From JBBSQE01 sp038258095 (GTDB taxonomy: Bacteria; Actinomycetota; Thermoleophilia; Solirubrobacterales; 70-9), in assembly GCA_038258095.1 (NCBI GenBank), contig JBBSQE010000088.1:1-11924 (forward strand): 11,924 bases of DNA, in the 5' to 3' direction. The notes under the pieces are model-generated. The model was not told where the DNA came from. It worked only from the letters and a program-made list of their open reading frames with translations, and did no database searches. A program made the translations under genes and the position numbers. This document shows positions 6,389-11,924 of this stretch, piece by piece (position 1 is the first letter of the stretch; each line of letters opens with the position of its first letter).

Positions 6389-8035
6389 GCTGAACTGCAC
6401 CGCCATTCTCAATCACCCACTCCCGAACCGATCGGCGTTCCAGTCGACCCTCGCCCCTTCGGCTGGCTGCCGGCCGTCGCGCTGAGCTCCATCCTCGCCT
6501 GGGCGGTTCTGGAATGGAATCCGAAAGTCGGCGACCTCGCAGCCCAGACCTTCCGCGCCGAGTTGTTCCAGCAATCGGGCTTCGCGATCTGGAACGGAAG
6601 CTGGTACGCGGGTCACTACACGTTGACCTACAGCGCCCTGTTCCCGCCGCTTGCGGCTCTGCTCGGGCCGATGGAGCTGGGAGCCATCTCGGCCGTAGCC
6701 GCCTCGTTCCTGTTCGATCGTCTCGTTCGCAACCAATGGGGAGACCAGTCGGGCTGGGCGACGCTCTGGTTCGGATTGGGCATGGCGTTCGTGCTCCTCA
6801 ACGGTCAGATCACCTTTGCACTCGGCGTCGCACTCGGTCTGCTCTCGCTGAGGCTGCTCCAAAGGAAGCGTCCGCTGCTCGCCGCACTTGCGGCTGTGAC
6901 ATGTGCACTCGGCAGCCCGGTGGCGGCGATTTTTCTGGCCGGAGTCCTTTTCGCCGGAGCCGCCGCTGGACCGCGTGGGCGAGCACTCGTGCCGGTGGGG
7001 CTCGCAGTGGCGGCCATCGGCACGGTCGGTCTTCTCAACCTGATCTTTCCCGAGAGCTCGCAGTTCCCGTTTGCGCTGACGTCGTTCATCGGGGTCCCGG
7101 TCTTCTGTGCCGGCGCCCTGTACCTGACCCGCGGTCTCCGCGAGGAGCGCGAGTTCAAGTTCGTGGTCGTCGCGTACACGCTGGCGGCATCGGTCATCCT
7201 GCTTTTCCCGAACCCGGTCGGCGGCAACGTGGTTCGCCTGGGTGCTGTGTTCGGCGGGCCGGTCCTCGCCGCCGTTTACCTCGCCCACCGCCCGCGAGTT
7301 CCGGTTCCGGTCGTGCTGCTCTTGCTCGGAGGCTGCCTCTACTGGCAGGTGATGCCCGGGGTCAGGGCGGTGGCTCGATCGAGTGGAGACCCCGCAACAG
7401 CGGAGTCCTACTACGCACCGGTTCGCCAGTGGCTGAACGCCCATGGTGGACAGCGCGTGCGAATCGAGGTGCCACCGACGCTCAACCACTGGGAGGCGGC
7501 GTACCTCGCACCGTCGTTCGACCTTGCGAGAGGCTGGCTGCGCCAGCTCGACACGACCCGGGACAAGTTCTTCTATGACGGACGGGTCGGGGCCGCCGAG
7601 TACGCGCGCTGGCTGCGAGAGAACGCGGTCCACTACGTCGTCGTTCCCGACGCGAAGCTCGACTACTCGGCGCGCGCCGAGGTCGCCCTGATCACTCGCC
7701 ATCCCGCCTACCTGGTACCGAGATGGTCGTCGAGCGATTGGCAGATCTATTCGGTGCGCTCACCCGAGGAGCTGGTGCAGCCGCTCAGGAAGGCGCGCGG
7801 CGGCCTGGCAAGCCTCAGCTCCGACGCGGTCGCCGTCAGGGCCGCCTCACCGGGAGCTTTCCTGCTGCGGTTTCATTACACCCCCTTCTGGGCCGTATCA
7901 CCGTCAGGCGCCTGCGTCACCGACGCGGGGCGCTGGACGCGGCTACAGGTGTCGAAACCGGGTCGCTACCGCGTCACAACGAACTTCGGGGTGGGAGAAT
8001 TCCTGCCCGGGGGATCCGAGGGCGAATCCTGCTGA
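6386..8035 (+). CDS. Polytopic membrane protein with GT-C-like layout
   Basis: This protein of 549 residues has an N-terminal half rich in membrane helices (about 26-44 and many up to 320) and a soluble C-terminal half (321-549), probably outside the membrane. The first helix is followed by a loop with Asp50 and then WNGSWYAGHY (69-78) and YSALFPPLAALLG (82-94). This recalls GT-C glycosyltransferases such as the mannosyltransferase/ArnT-like families, where an Asp/Glu in the first outer loop is catalytic. The C-terminal region (YYAPVRQWLNAHGG, HWEAAYLAP) resembles the periplasmic domains of such proteins. The resemblance is weak; an unassigned membrane protein is the alternative. GTG 6386 was chosen because the in-frame ATG 6272 would lie inside the divergent gene's signal peptide region and would add about 38 residues that look like antisense sequence. 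It faces away from the AlkP-like/GT4 pair and may serve the same envelope process. Confidence 0.7.
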   Translation: MAELHRHSQSPTPEPIGVPVDPRPFGWLPAVALSSILAWAVLEWNPKVGDLAAQTFRAELFQQSGFAIWNGSWYAGHYTLTYSALFPPLAALLGPMELGAISAVAASFLFDRLVRNQWGDQSGWATLWFGLGMAFVLLNGQITFALGVALGLLSLRLLQRKRPLLAALAAVTCALGSPVAAIFLAGVLFAGAAAGPRGRALVPVGLAVAAIGTVGLLNLIFPESSQFPFALTSFIGVPVFCAGALYLTRGLREEREFKFVVVAYTLAASVILLFPNPVGGNVVRLGAVFGGPVLAAVYLAHRPRVPVPVVLLLLGGCLYWQVMPGVRAVARSSGDPATAESYYAPVRQWLNAHGGQRVRIEVPPTLNHWEAAYLAPSFDLARGWLRQLDTTRDKFFYDGRVGAAEYARWLRENAVHYVVVPDAKLDYSARAEVALITRHPAYLVPRWSSSDWQIYSVRSPEELVQPLRKARGGLASLSSDAVAVRAASPGAFLLRFHYTPFWAVSPSGACVTDAGRWTRLQVSKPGRYRVTTNFGVGEFLPGGSEGESC

Positions 8036-8049
8036 CGGCGGGTCCTCGG

Positions 8050-8055
8050 TATCGT
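8050..8055 (+). promoter_or_regulatory. Possible -10 box (TATCGT) upstream of hemQ
   Basis: TATCGT fits TAnnnT and lies 10 nt before ATG 8066, which would give a leader of about three bases. The gap after the preceding gene is only 30 bp and contains no clear Shine-Dalgarno sequence, so either a leaderless promoter here or read-through is possible. This is weak evidence. Confidence 0.3.
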
Positions 8056-8065
8056 CGATTCCACG

Positions 8066-8776
8066 ATGGCATCGGCTGAGCGCACGTTCGCGAAGTTCAC
8101 GTTCTTCAAGTTCGATCCCGCTTGGCGGCGCCGTGATGAGTCCGAACGCGCTACCGACAAGCGCGAGTTCCTCGCCGCCTGCGAGGACTTCGGCCTCGAC
8201 CGCTCGTTGCGCGCCTACTCAACCATAGGCACGCGCGGCGACGTCGACCTCGTCCTCCTCAGCCAGAGCCCGAACCTCGAGGACATTCACACCTTCCACG
8301 TCGTGCTCGGCCAGAGCGGACTCGCGAAGTGGGCCGACACCCCCTACTCGTTCCTCTCGATGACAAAGCCGTCTCCCTACTCCGACGAGCAGGTCCGGTC
8401 GGAGATCTATACCTCGCGCCGCAGGTACCTCTTCCTCTACCCGATGGTCAAGAAGCGGGGCTGGTACGGCCTGCCGATCGAGCGGCGCATGGAGATCATG
8501 AAGAGCCACATCGAGGTCGGCCGCCGCTACCCGGACATCACCATCAACACGAGCTACTCGTTCGGCCTCGACGATCAGGAATTCGTCGTCGGCTTCGAGG
8601 GAGACGACCCAGGGATGTTCCTCGACCTCGTCTCCGAGCTCCGCCCCACCGAGTCGAGCGCCTACACCGAGCGCGAGACCCCGATCTTCACCTGCGTCGC
8701 GATGAGCACCCGCAAGGCGCTCGATGCGATCGACGGGACGGCGAGCGTCGCCGCCGCGCCTGCCGGCGTCGGCTGA
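8066..8776 (+). CDS. hemQ: Coproheme decarboxylase HemQ/ChdC (chlorite dismutase family)
   Basis: This protein of 236 residues belongs to the chlorite dismutase superfamily. In Gram-positive and actinobacterial lineages these proteins convert iron-coproporphyrin III to haem b using H2O2, the last step of the coproporphyrin-dependent pathway. Visible signature parts are YLFLYPMVKKRGWYGLP (121-137), where Tyr125 probably corresponds to the catalytic tyrosine, the proximal haem-ligand candidate His148 in IMKSHIEVGRRYPD, and TSYSFGLDDQEFVVGFE (162-178). The SELRPTESSAYTERETPIF stretch (190-208) is typical of HemQ. No signal peptide is seen, as expected for the cytosolic enzyme and unlike many true chlorite dismutases. 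A short Ala-rich tail ends the protein. The gene is followed 9 bp later by fprA, so the two are probably cotranscribed. The family is certain; HemQ is preferred over chlorite dismutase from sequence and lineage. Confidence 0.92.
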   Translation: MASAERTFAKFTFFKFDPAWRRRDESERATDKREFLAACEDFGLDRSLRAYSTIGTRGDVDLVLLSQSPNLEDIHTFHVVLGQSGLAKWADTPYSFLSMTKPSPYSDEQVRSEIYTSRRRYLFLYPMVKKRGWYGLPIERRMEIMKSHIEVGRRYPDITINTSYSFGLDDQEFVVGFEGDDPGMFLDLVSELRPTESSAYTERETPIFTCVAMSTRKALDAIDGTASVAAAPAGVG

Positions 8777-8785
8777 GCCGCTCCG

Positions 8786-10183
8786 ATGCCGGTAGTCGGA
8801 ACAGCGTCGAACCCGCTTCGCGTCGCGATCATCGGCGCCGGGCCCTCCGGGTTCTACTCAGCCGAGCACATCTTCAAGGACTCCGACCTACGCGGGCAGG
8901 TCGACGTGTTCGACCGCCTGCCGACGCCCTTCGGTCTCGTGCGAGGCGGGGTCGCTCCGGACCATCCGAAGATCAAATCGGTCACGCGGGTCTATGAGAA
9001 GACGGCGGCGCGGGAGGGCTTTCGGTTCTTCGGGAACGTCAAGATCGGCTCCGACATCACGATCGACGAGCTGGAGCGCCACTACCACGCGGTCATCTAT
9101 ACGGTCGGCGCCGAGTCAGACCGCCGCCTCGGTATCCCCGGCGAGGAGCTTCCGGGCAGCCATGCCGCCACCGCCTTTGTCGGCTGGTATAACGGCCATC
9201 CCGACTACGCGGGGGAGCGGTTCGACCTCTCCGGTGACCGTGCTGTCGTTATCGGCAACGGAAACGTGGCTATGGACGTCGCGAGGATGCTCGCCCTCAC
9301 CGAGGATGAACTGCGCGCGACCGACACCGCCGACCACGCGATCGAGGCCATGGCGCAGTCGAAGATCCAGGAGATCGTCGTGCTCGGGCGGCGGGGCCCG
9401 GCCCAGGCGGCCTTCACCAACCCGGAGATCCGTGAGCTGGGCGAGATGCTCGACGCCGACGTGATCGTCGACCCCGGCGACCTCGAGCTCGACCCGGCGT
9501 CGGAGGCCTTCATCGAGACCGCGGACAAGACCTCACGGGTCAACGTCGACACCCTGCGCGACTTCTCCCAGCGCGCGCCGGCCGGGAAGCACAAGCGGAT
9601 CGTCCTCCGCTTTCTCGCCTCTCCCGTCGCCATCCACGGCACCGACCGGGTCGAGGGCATGGAGATCGGCCGCAACCACCTCACCGAGGAGGGCAGCGGG
9701 CTGAAGGCCCGCGACACCGGCGAGCGGGACGAGATCGAGTGCGGCCTGGTCCTGCGGTCGGTCGGTTATACCGGGGTGCCGATCGAGGGGGTTCCCTTCG
9801 ACGCGAAGCGCGGCACATTCCTGAACGAGCGCGGCCGCATCCTCGAGCCGGGAACCGGCGAGCCCAAGACCGGCCACTACACCGCCGGCTGGATCAAGCG
9901 CGGTCCGTCCGGCGTGATCGGGACCAACAAGAAGGACGCGCTCGAGACTGTCTCCCACCTGATCGAGGACGTCGCGGCCGGCGCCCTGCTCGATCCGCCC
10001 GAGCCGGAACCGGCGGCGGTCGAGAACCTCCTCGCCGAACGCGGCGTGCGCTTCGTGACCTTCGCCGATTGGCAGGCGATCGACGCGGCCGAGGTGGGCC
10101 GCGGCGAGCCGCACGGCCGCCCCCGCGTCAAGTTCGTCTCGGTCGAGGAGATGCTAGAGACGCTCGGCGAACGGGTCGGCTAG
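8786..10183 (+). CDS. fprA: Ferredoxin/adrenodoxin-type NADP+ reductase (FprA-like)
   Basis: This flavoprotein of 465 residues is of the adrenodoxin reductase/FprA family, which passes electrons between NADPH and ferredoxins through FAD. It has the N-terminal FAD motif GAGPSG (17-22), LVRGGVAPDHPKIK (51-64), the NADP-binding GNGNVAMDVAR (157-167) and the 2'-phosphate-recognising GRRGPAQAAFT (201-211). The C-terminal FAD-covering segment includes GHYTAGWIKRGPSGVIGTNKKDA. Length is normal for the family. It is cytoplasmic. ATG 8786 begins 9 bp after the hemQ stop, without a clear ribosome-binding site, which suggests translation coupled to hemQ. Possible partners are ferredoxins used in Fe-S assembly, haem metabolism or cytochrome P450 reactions; no ferredoxin gene is in the window. 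Confidence 0.93.
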   Translation: MPVVGTASNPLRVAIIGAGPSGFYSAEHIFKDSDLRGQVDVFDRLPTPFGLVRGGVAPDHPKIKSVTRVYEKTAAREGFRFFGNVKIGSDITIDELERHYHAVIYTVGAESDRRLGIPGEELPGSHAATAFVGWYNGHPDYAGERFDLSGDRAVVIGNGNVAMDVARMLALTEDELRATDTADHAIEAMAQSKIQEIVVLGRRGPAQAAFTNPEIRELGEMLDADVIVDPGDLELDPASEAFIETADKTSRVNVDTLRDFSQRAPAGKHKRIVLRFLASPVAIHGTDRVEGMEIGRNHLTEEGSGLKARDTGERDEIECGLVLRSVGYTGVPIEGVPFDAKRGTFLNERGRILEPGTGEPKTGHYTAGWIKRGPSGVIGTNKKDALETVSHLIEDVAAGALLDPPEPEPAAVENLLAERGVRFVTFADWQAIDAAEVGRGEPHGRPRVKFVSVEEMLETLGERVG

Positions 10184-10209
10184 CCCCTCCGCGACGCCGG
10201 GCGGCCTGC

Positions 10210-10218
10210 CTCTAGAAT
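10210..10218 (+). promoter_or_regulatory. Leaderless promoter box CTCTAGAAT before the BolA-family gene
   Basis: CTCTAGAAT contains the -10-like TAGAAT (10213-10218), followed by 7 nt and ATG 10226. The same nine bases with the same spacing precede the glutaredoxin gene at 10502. No ribosome-binding site lies between the box and the ATG. The core TCTAGA is a palindrome, so a regulator site is an alternative reading. Confidence 0.6.
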
Positions 10219-10225
10219 CGATCGC

Positions 10226-10459
10226 ATGGCGGCCGACCTCGCAGAGATCAAATCGATGATCGAGAGCGCTCTCCCGGGCGCCGAGGTCGATGTCCTCGAC
10301 CAGACCGGCACCCTCGATCACCTCGAGGCGAAGGTCGTCGCTCCGCAGTTCGAGGGCGTCAGCCGGATCGATCAGCACCGGATGGTCAAGGCGGCCGTTA
10401 GGGAGCGCTTCGATGATGGGGCGATCCACGCGCTGACGCTGCGCACCTCGTCACCCTGA
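10226..10459 (+). CDS. BolA/IbaG-family protein
   Basis: This small protein of 77 residues covers a complete BolA-like domain. Characteristic parts are LDHLEAKVVAPQFEGVSR (30-47), IDQHRMVKAAVRERF (48-62) and IHALTLRT (67-74). His51 in the QHR motif is the usual conserved ligand of the [2Fe-2S] cluster shared with CGFS glutaredoxins. His32 in the preceding loop would be the second BolA-type ligand, as in the IbaG/BolA2 subgroup rather than the Cys-loop type. The very next gene is such a CGFS glutaredoxin, which supports a BolA-Grx complex in Fe-S trafficking. ATG 10226 sits 7 nt after a TAGAAT box, so the mRNA is probably leaderless. Confidence 0.92.
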   Translation: MAADLAEIKSMIESALPGAEVDVLDQTGTLDHLEAKVVAPQFEGVSRIDQHRMVKAAVRERFDDGAIHALTLRTSSP

Positions 10460-10501
10460 AAGCCCGACGCTCCCAGCCGCTCCGAGCCCGGGCGAGACAG
10501 T

Positions 10502-10510
10502 CTCTAGAAT
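10502..10510 (+). promoter_or_regulatory. Leaderless promoter box CTCTAGAAT before grxD; decides the start
   Basis: The TAGAAT part (10505-10510) overlaps the first in-frame ATG at 10509, so that ATG cannot be in a transcript started from this box. The second in-frame ATG (10518) is exactly 7 nt downstream, as in the BolA-family gene. This supports 10518 as the true start. Confidence 0.6.
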
Positions 10511-10517
10511 GGCCGAC

Positions 10518-10943
10518 ATGGCCGAACCTGAACTGAAAGAACGTGTCCAGCAGCTGATCGCGGAGAACAAGGTTCTCCTCTTCATGAAGGGCACGCCCGA
10601 CGCGCCCCGCTGCGGCTTCTCGATGCGTGTCGTCGGAGTCCTCGATTCGATGGACGTGGAGTACGGCGCCATCGACGTCCTCCCCGGGCTCCAGCCGCTG
10701 CGCGAGGTCACCGGCGAGATCTCCGACTGGCACACCTTCCCTCAGCTCTACGCGAAGGGCGAGCTACTCGGCGGCTGCGACATCGTCGAGGAGATGTACG
10801 AGTCCGGCGAGCTGGCGGAGGCGCTCGGAGTCGAGCAGCCAGCGGCGCCTGCAGGCGGGCCGGAGATGCCCGCCGACGCGACCGAGGCCGGCCTTCCCGC
10901 CCAGAGCCCGCCGCTCCAGATCGACAACGCGCACCAGCAGTAG
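10518..10943 (+). CDS. grxD: CGFS monothiol glutaredoxin (Grx4/GrxD family)
   Basis: This protein has 141 residues. Residues 1-107 form a monothiol glutaredoxin with Lys24 (FMKGTPDAP), the active-site CGFS (32-35), the cis-Pro motif WHTFPQLY (71-78) and GGCDIVEEMYESGEL (85-99). All are standard for Grx4/Grx5-type proteins, which bind a bridging [2Fe-2S] cluster with glutathione or another low-molecular-weight thiol and deliver it. The adjacent BolA-family gene is its likely partner. Residues 108-141 form a Pro/Ala-rich tail with no known motif, longer than in E. coli GrxD. I chose ATG 10518 over ATG 10509 because a TAGAAT box overlaps the latter. Most actinobacteria use mycothiol rather than glutathione, so the thiol ligand here is an open question. 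Confidence 0.92.
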   Translation: MAEPELKERVQQLIAENKVLLFMKGTPDAPRCGFSMRVVGVLDSMDVEYGAIDVLPGLQPLREVTGEISDWHTFPQLYAKGELLGGCDIVEEMYESGELAEALGVEQPAAPAGGPEMPADATEAGLPAQSPPLQIDNAHQQ

Positions 10944-10953
10944 GCGCGCCCGT

Positions 10954-10969
10954 ACGCGGCCTGCCGCGT
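10954..10969 (+). terminator. GC-rich hairpin after grxD
   Basis: ACGCGG (10954-10959) pairs perfectly with CCGCGT (10964-10969) across a CCTG loop, 10 bp after the grxD stop. No T-run follows, as is common in high-GC actinobacterial terminators. It lies in the 168-bp gap between the convergent grxD and erpA genes and could stop transcription from either side. The rest of that gap (10970-11111) shows only short, imperfect dyads, such as two TCGCGA copies at 11073 and 11096, and no convincing gene. Confidence 0.4.
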
Positions 10970-11111
10970 CGATGGTTGAGGATCTACCGGCGCTCCAGCA
11001 CCGTCAAACCTCCAACGAGGGCGCAAGGGCCGTACCGATGCTCGTCGCGGAGGGCCGGGCCGAACCCGCGTGTCGCGAAAGGCCCGAGCCGATACTCGCG
11101 AACAGCGGCCG

Positions 11112-11504
11112 CTAGACGGCGGCGGACTCGGGCTCTTCGTCGCGGACCTGGAAGGACGAGCCGCATCCGCAGGCTGCAACCACATTGGGGTTGTTCACCT
11201 GGAAGCCGGCGCCCTGGAGGCCATCGACGAAGTCGACCTCGGATCCGAAGACGAACTGCATGCTGGTCTTGTCGACGACCACTGAGACGCCACGATCCTC
11301 GAAGACGTGATCGTCGGGCTTGATCTGGTCGAAGGCGAGTGCATACTGAAAGCCGGAGCAACCGCCCCCGCGCACCGCAACTCGCAGAGCCTGCTCCTCC
11401 GAGCCGGTCCCGCGCAGCTCCATCACCTTCGCGGCCGCGTTCTCGGTGAGGGCTATCGCCTGCGGGCCTTCCGTTGTCTGCGTGGTTTCTGTCGTCTCAG
11501 CCAT
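11112..11504 (-). CDS. erpA: A-type iron-sulfur carrier (ErpA/IscA/HesB family)
   Basis: This protein of 130 residues carries the three conserved cysteines of A-type carriers: Cys49 in RGGGCSGFQY and Cys112/Cys114 in ACGCGSSF. It also has FVDGLQGAGFQVNNPN (92-107), matching the ErpA 'G..F...NPN' region. These proteins accept [2Fe-2S] or [4Fe-4S] clusters from scaffolds and hand them to apo-targets in the cytoplasm. The first 14 residues (a Thr/Glu-rich stretch) precede the domain, and a short acidic tail follows Cys114. ATG 11504 is 4 nt after the stop of the glutaredoxin-like gene, which implies coupling. A TACAAT box inside that upstream gene could also give a nearly leaderless transcript of its own. 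It converges on the BolA/grxD pair, giving an Fe-S handling neighbourhood. ErpA is preferred over IscA/SufA by overall likeness only. Confidence 0.92.
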   Translation of the reverse strand: MAETTETTQTTEGPQAIALTENAAAKVMELRGTGSEEQALRVAVRGGGCSGFQYALAFDQIKPDDHVFEDRGVSVVVDKTSMQFVFGSEVDFVDGLQGAGFQVNNPNVVAACGCGSSFQVRDEEPESAAV

Positions 11505-11508
11505 TGCT

Positions 11509-11811
11509 TCACTTATTGTAGCGCCACTCCAGATACTGGTTGATGCGTCTGGAGTCGTGGACGATCTCGTCCCCGTCGACGAGCAGGGGAACGCGCTTCT
11601 GGCCGGTCAGCTCGGCGATCTCGGGGCGGGCCGAGCGCTTCTGGGCGACGCGCTCCGTGCGGTGGTGGACCCCGAGGCGCTTCAGCCGGCGCTCGACCGA
11701 CCCGCAGGGGCAGATGTAGTTCGTCGGCATGCGGCAGCGGTAGAGGACGACGGCGCTCGCGGGGTCCGCGTCCTTTCGCGCCCGGGCATCCCGGCGGCGT
11801 TCGGTGCTCAT
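11509..11811 (-). CDS. Glutaredoxin/GST-N-like thioredoxin-fold protein with CPCG site
   Basis: This protein of 100 residues has a thioredoxin-fold layout. A first strand AVVLYRCRMPT (20-30) leads to an active-site loop NYICPCGSVERRL (31-43). QKRVPLLVDGDEIVHDSRRI (71-90) follows, with the cis-Pro75 and the 'D/S' substrate-binding pattern of glutathione S-transferase N-terminal domains, then INQYLEWRY. The site is CPCG, with Cys34 and Cys36 only one residue apart, instead of the usual CPxC, and a further Cys26 lies close by. The function could be a thiol redox protein or an accessory to metal/Fe-S handling. The start is ATG 11811, overlapping the upstream gene's TGA as ATGA; the later Met28 would remove the first strand. 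The stop is 4 nt before erpA. The first 18 residues are charged and outside the fold. Confidence 0.8.
   Translation of the reverse strand: MSTERRRDARARKDADPASAVVLYRCRMPTNYICPCGSVERRLKRLGVHHRTERVAQKRSARPEIAELTGQKRVPLLVDGDEIVHDSRRINQYLEWRYNK
11515..11520 (-). promoter_or_regulatory. Possible internal -10 box (TACAAT) for erpA
   Basis: On the minus strand TACAAT forms the Tyr-Asn codons near the end of the glutaredoxin-like gene and lies 10 nt before ATG 11504. It resembles a -10 element and could give erpA a short-leader transcript independent of the upstream gene. The coding constraint makes chance occurrence plausible. Confidence 0.3.
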
Positions 11812-11924
11812 CCGAGCCCCACCCGCTGCCCGAGTCCGAGCGCCATCCCGATCGCGCGCATGGCCGGATCCGAACGCGGCGCTCGGCCCACGCGGTCGCC
11901 GAGGCGCTCCATCTGCCAGCGCAC
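11808..11924 (-). CDS. Unrecognised protein, C-terminal 38 residues only
   Basis: An open frame enters from the right edge and ends with TGA at 11808-11810. That stop overlaps the ATG (11809-11811) of the glutaredoxin-like gene in an ATGA arrangement typical of coupled operon genes. The visible end reads VRWQMERLGDRVGRAP and later AIGMALGLGQRVGLG. There is no motif I can assign. Arg/Gly-rich composition and third-position GC agree with a real gene. It would be the first visible member of the minus-strand operon leading into the Fe-S carrier gene. Confidence 0.5.
   Translation of the reverse strand: MRWQMERLGDRVGRAPRSDPAMRAIGMALGLGQRVGLG

Noticed and set aside
6413..7702. Open minus-strand frame of 429 codons antisense to the GT-C-like gene
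   Set aside because: Very polar, repetitive Glu/Arg/Gln composition without any motif. The plus strand encodes clear membrane helices.
10460..10501. GCCCG...CGGGC inverted repeat after the BolA-family gene as a terminator
   Set aside because: A 5-bp stem with a 22-nt loop and no T-run; expected by chance at this GC content.
10970..11111. Possible small gene or RNA in the grxD-erpA gap
   Set aside because: Frames crossing it are tails of antisense frames, and the dyads (for example TCGCGA twice) are short and palindromic by themselves. No conserved structure can be supported.

Overview
The window is about 68-70% GC by eye and almost fully coding. It looks like a chromosomal segment of an actinobacterium. 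A coproheme-decarboxylase-type HemQ, an adrenodoxin-reductase-type FprA, a deazaflavin (F420)-dependent Ddn-like protein and frequent start codons placed 7-10 nt after a TAnnnT box (the leaderless layout) all point to Actinomycetota. The overall resemblance is to Thermoleophilia (Solirubrobacterales/Gaiellales-like), but that is my impression, not a database result. I see no tRNA, rRNA, CRISPR array, insertion sequence or phage gene.

Region 1 (1-2117) holds general metabolism. It has the 3' part of a class I SAM-dependent methyltransferase (+), a Ddn-type nitroreductase-family protein (-) whose end overlaps it by 23 bp, and a PHA-synthase-like alpha/beta hydrolase (+) with a Cys-Asp-His triad. 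The hydrolase starts 11 bp from the divergent Ddn start.

Region 2 (2171-8035) is a cell-envelope module. Two minus-strand genes lie 17 bp apart. The first is a secreted, degenerate alkaline-phosphatase-like domain fused to a 10-11-helix membrane domain. The second is a PimA-like GT4 glycosyltransferase fused to a UPF0104/LPG-synthase-type membrane domain. A 549-residue membrane protein with GT-C-like layout diverges from them. A reasonable guess is synthesis and export of an envelope glycolipid or polysaccharide, but no substrate can be read from the sequence.

Region 3 (8066-11924) is an iron-cofactor and redox module: hemQ-fprA in tandem, then a BolA-family gene and a CGFS monothiol glutaredoxin, each behind its own near-identical CTCTAGAAT box. 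Facing them on the minus strand are an ErpA-type A-type Fe-S carrier, a short glutaredoxin/GST-N-like protein with an unusual CPCG site, and the tail of one more gene. The minus-strand genes are tightly coupled (ATGA overlap, then a 4-nt gap).

The observations most worth a second look are the two multi-domain fusions of Region 2, the paired TAGAAT-N7-ATG promoters that move the glutaredoxin start from 10509 to 10518, and the CPCG thioredoxin-fold protein coupled to the Fe-S carrier. I found no convincing evidence of a defence system or a wholly unknown mobile system.
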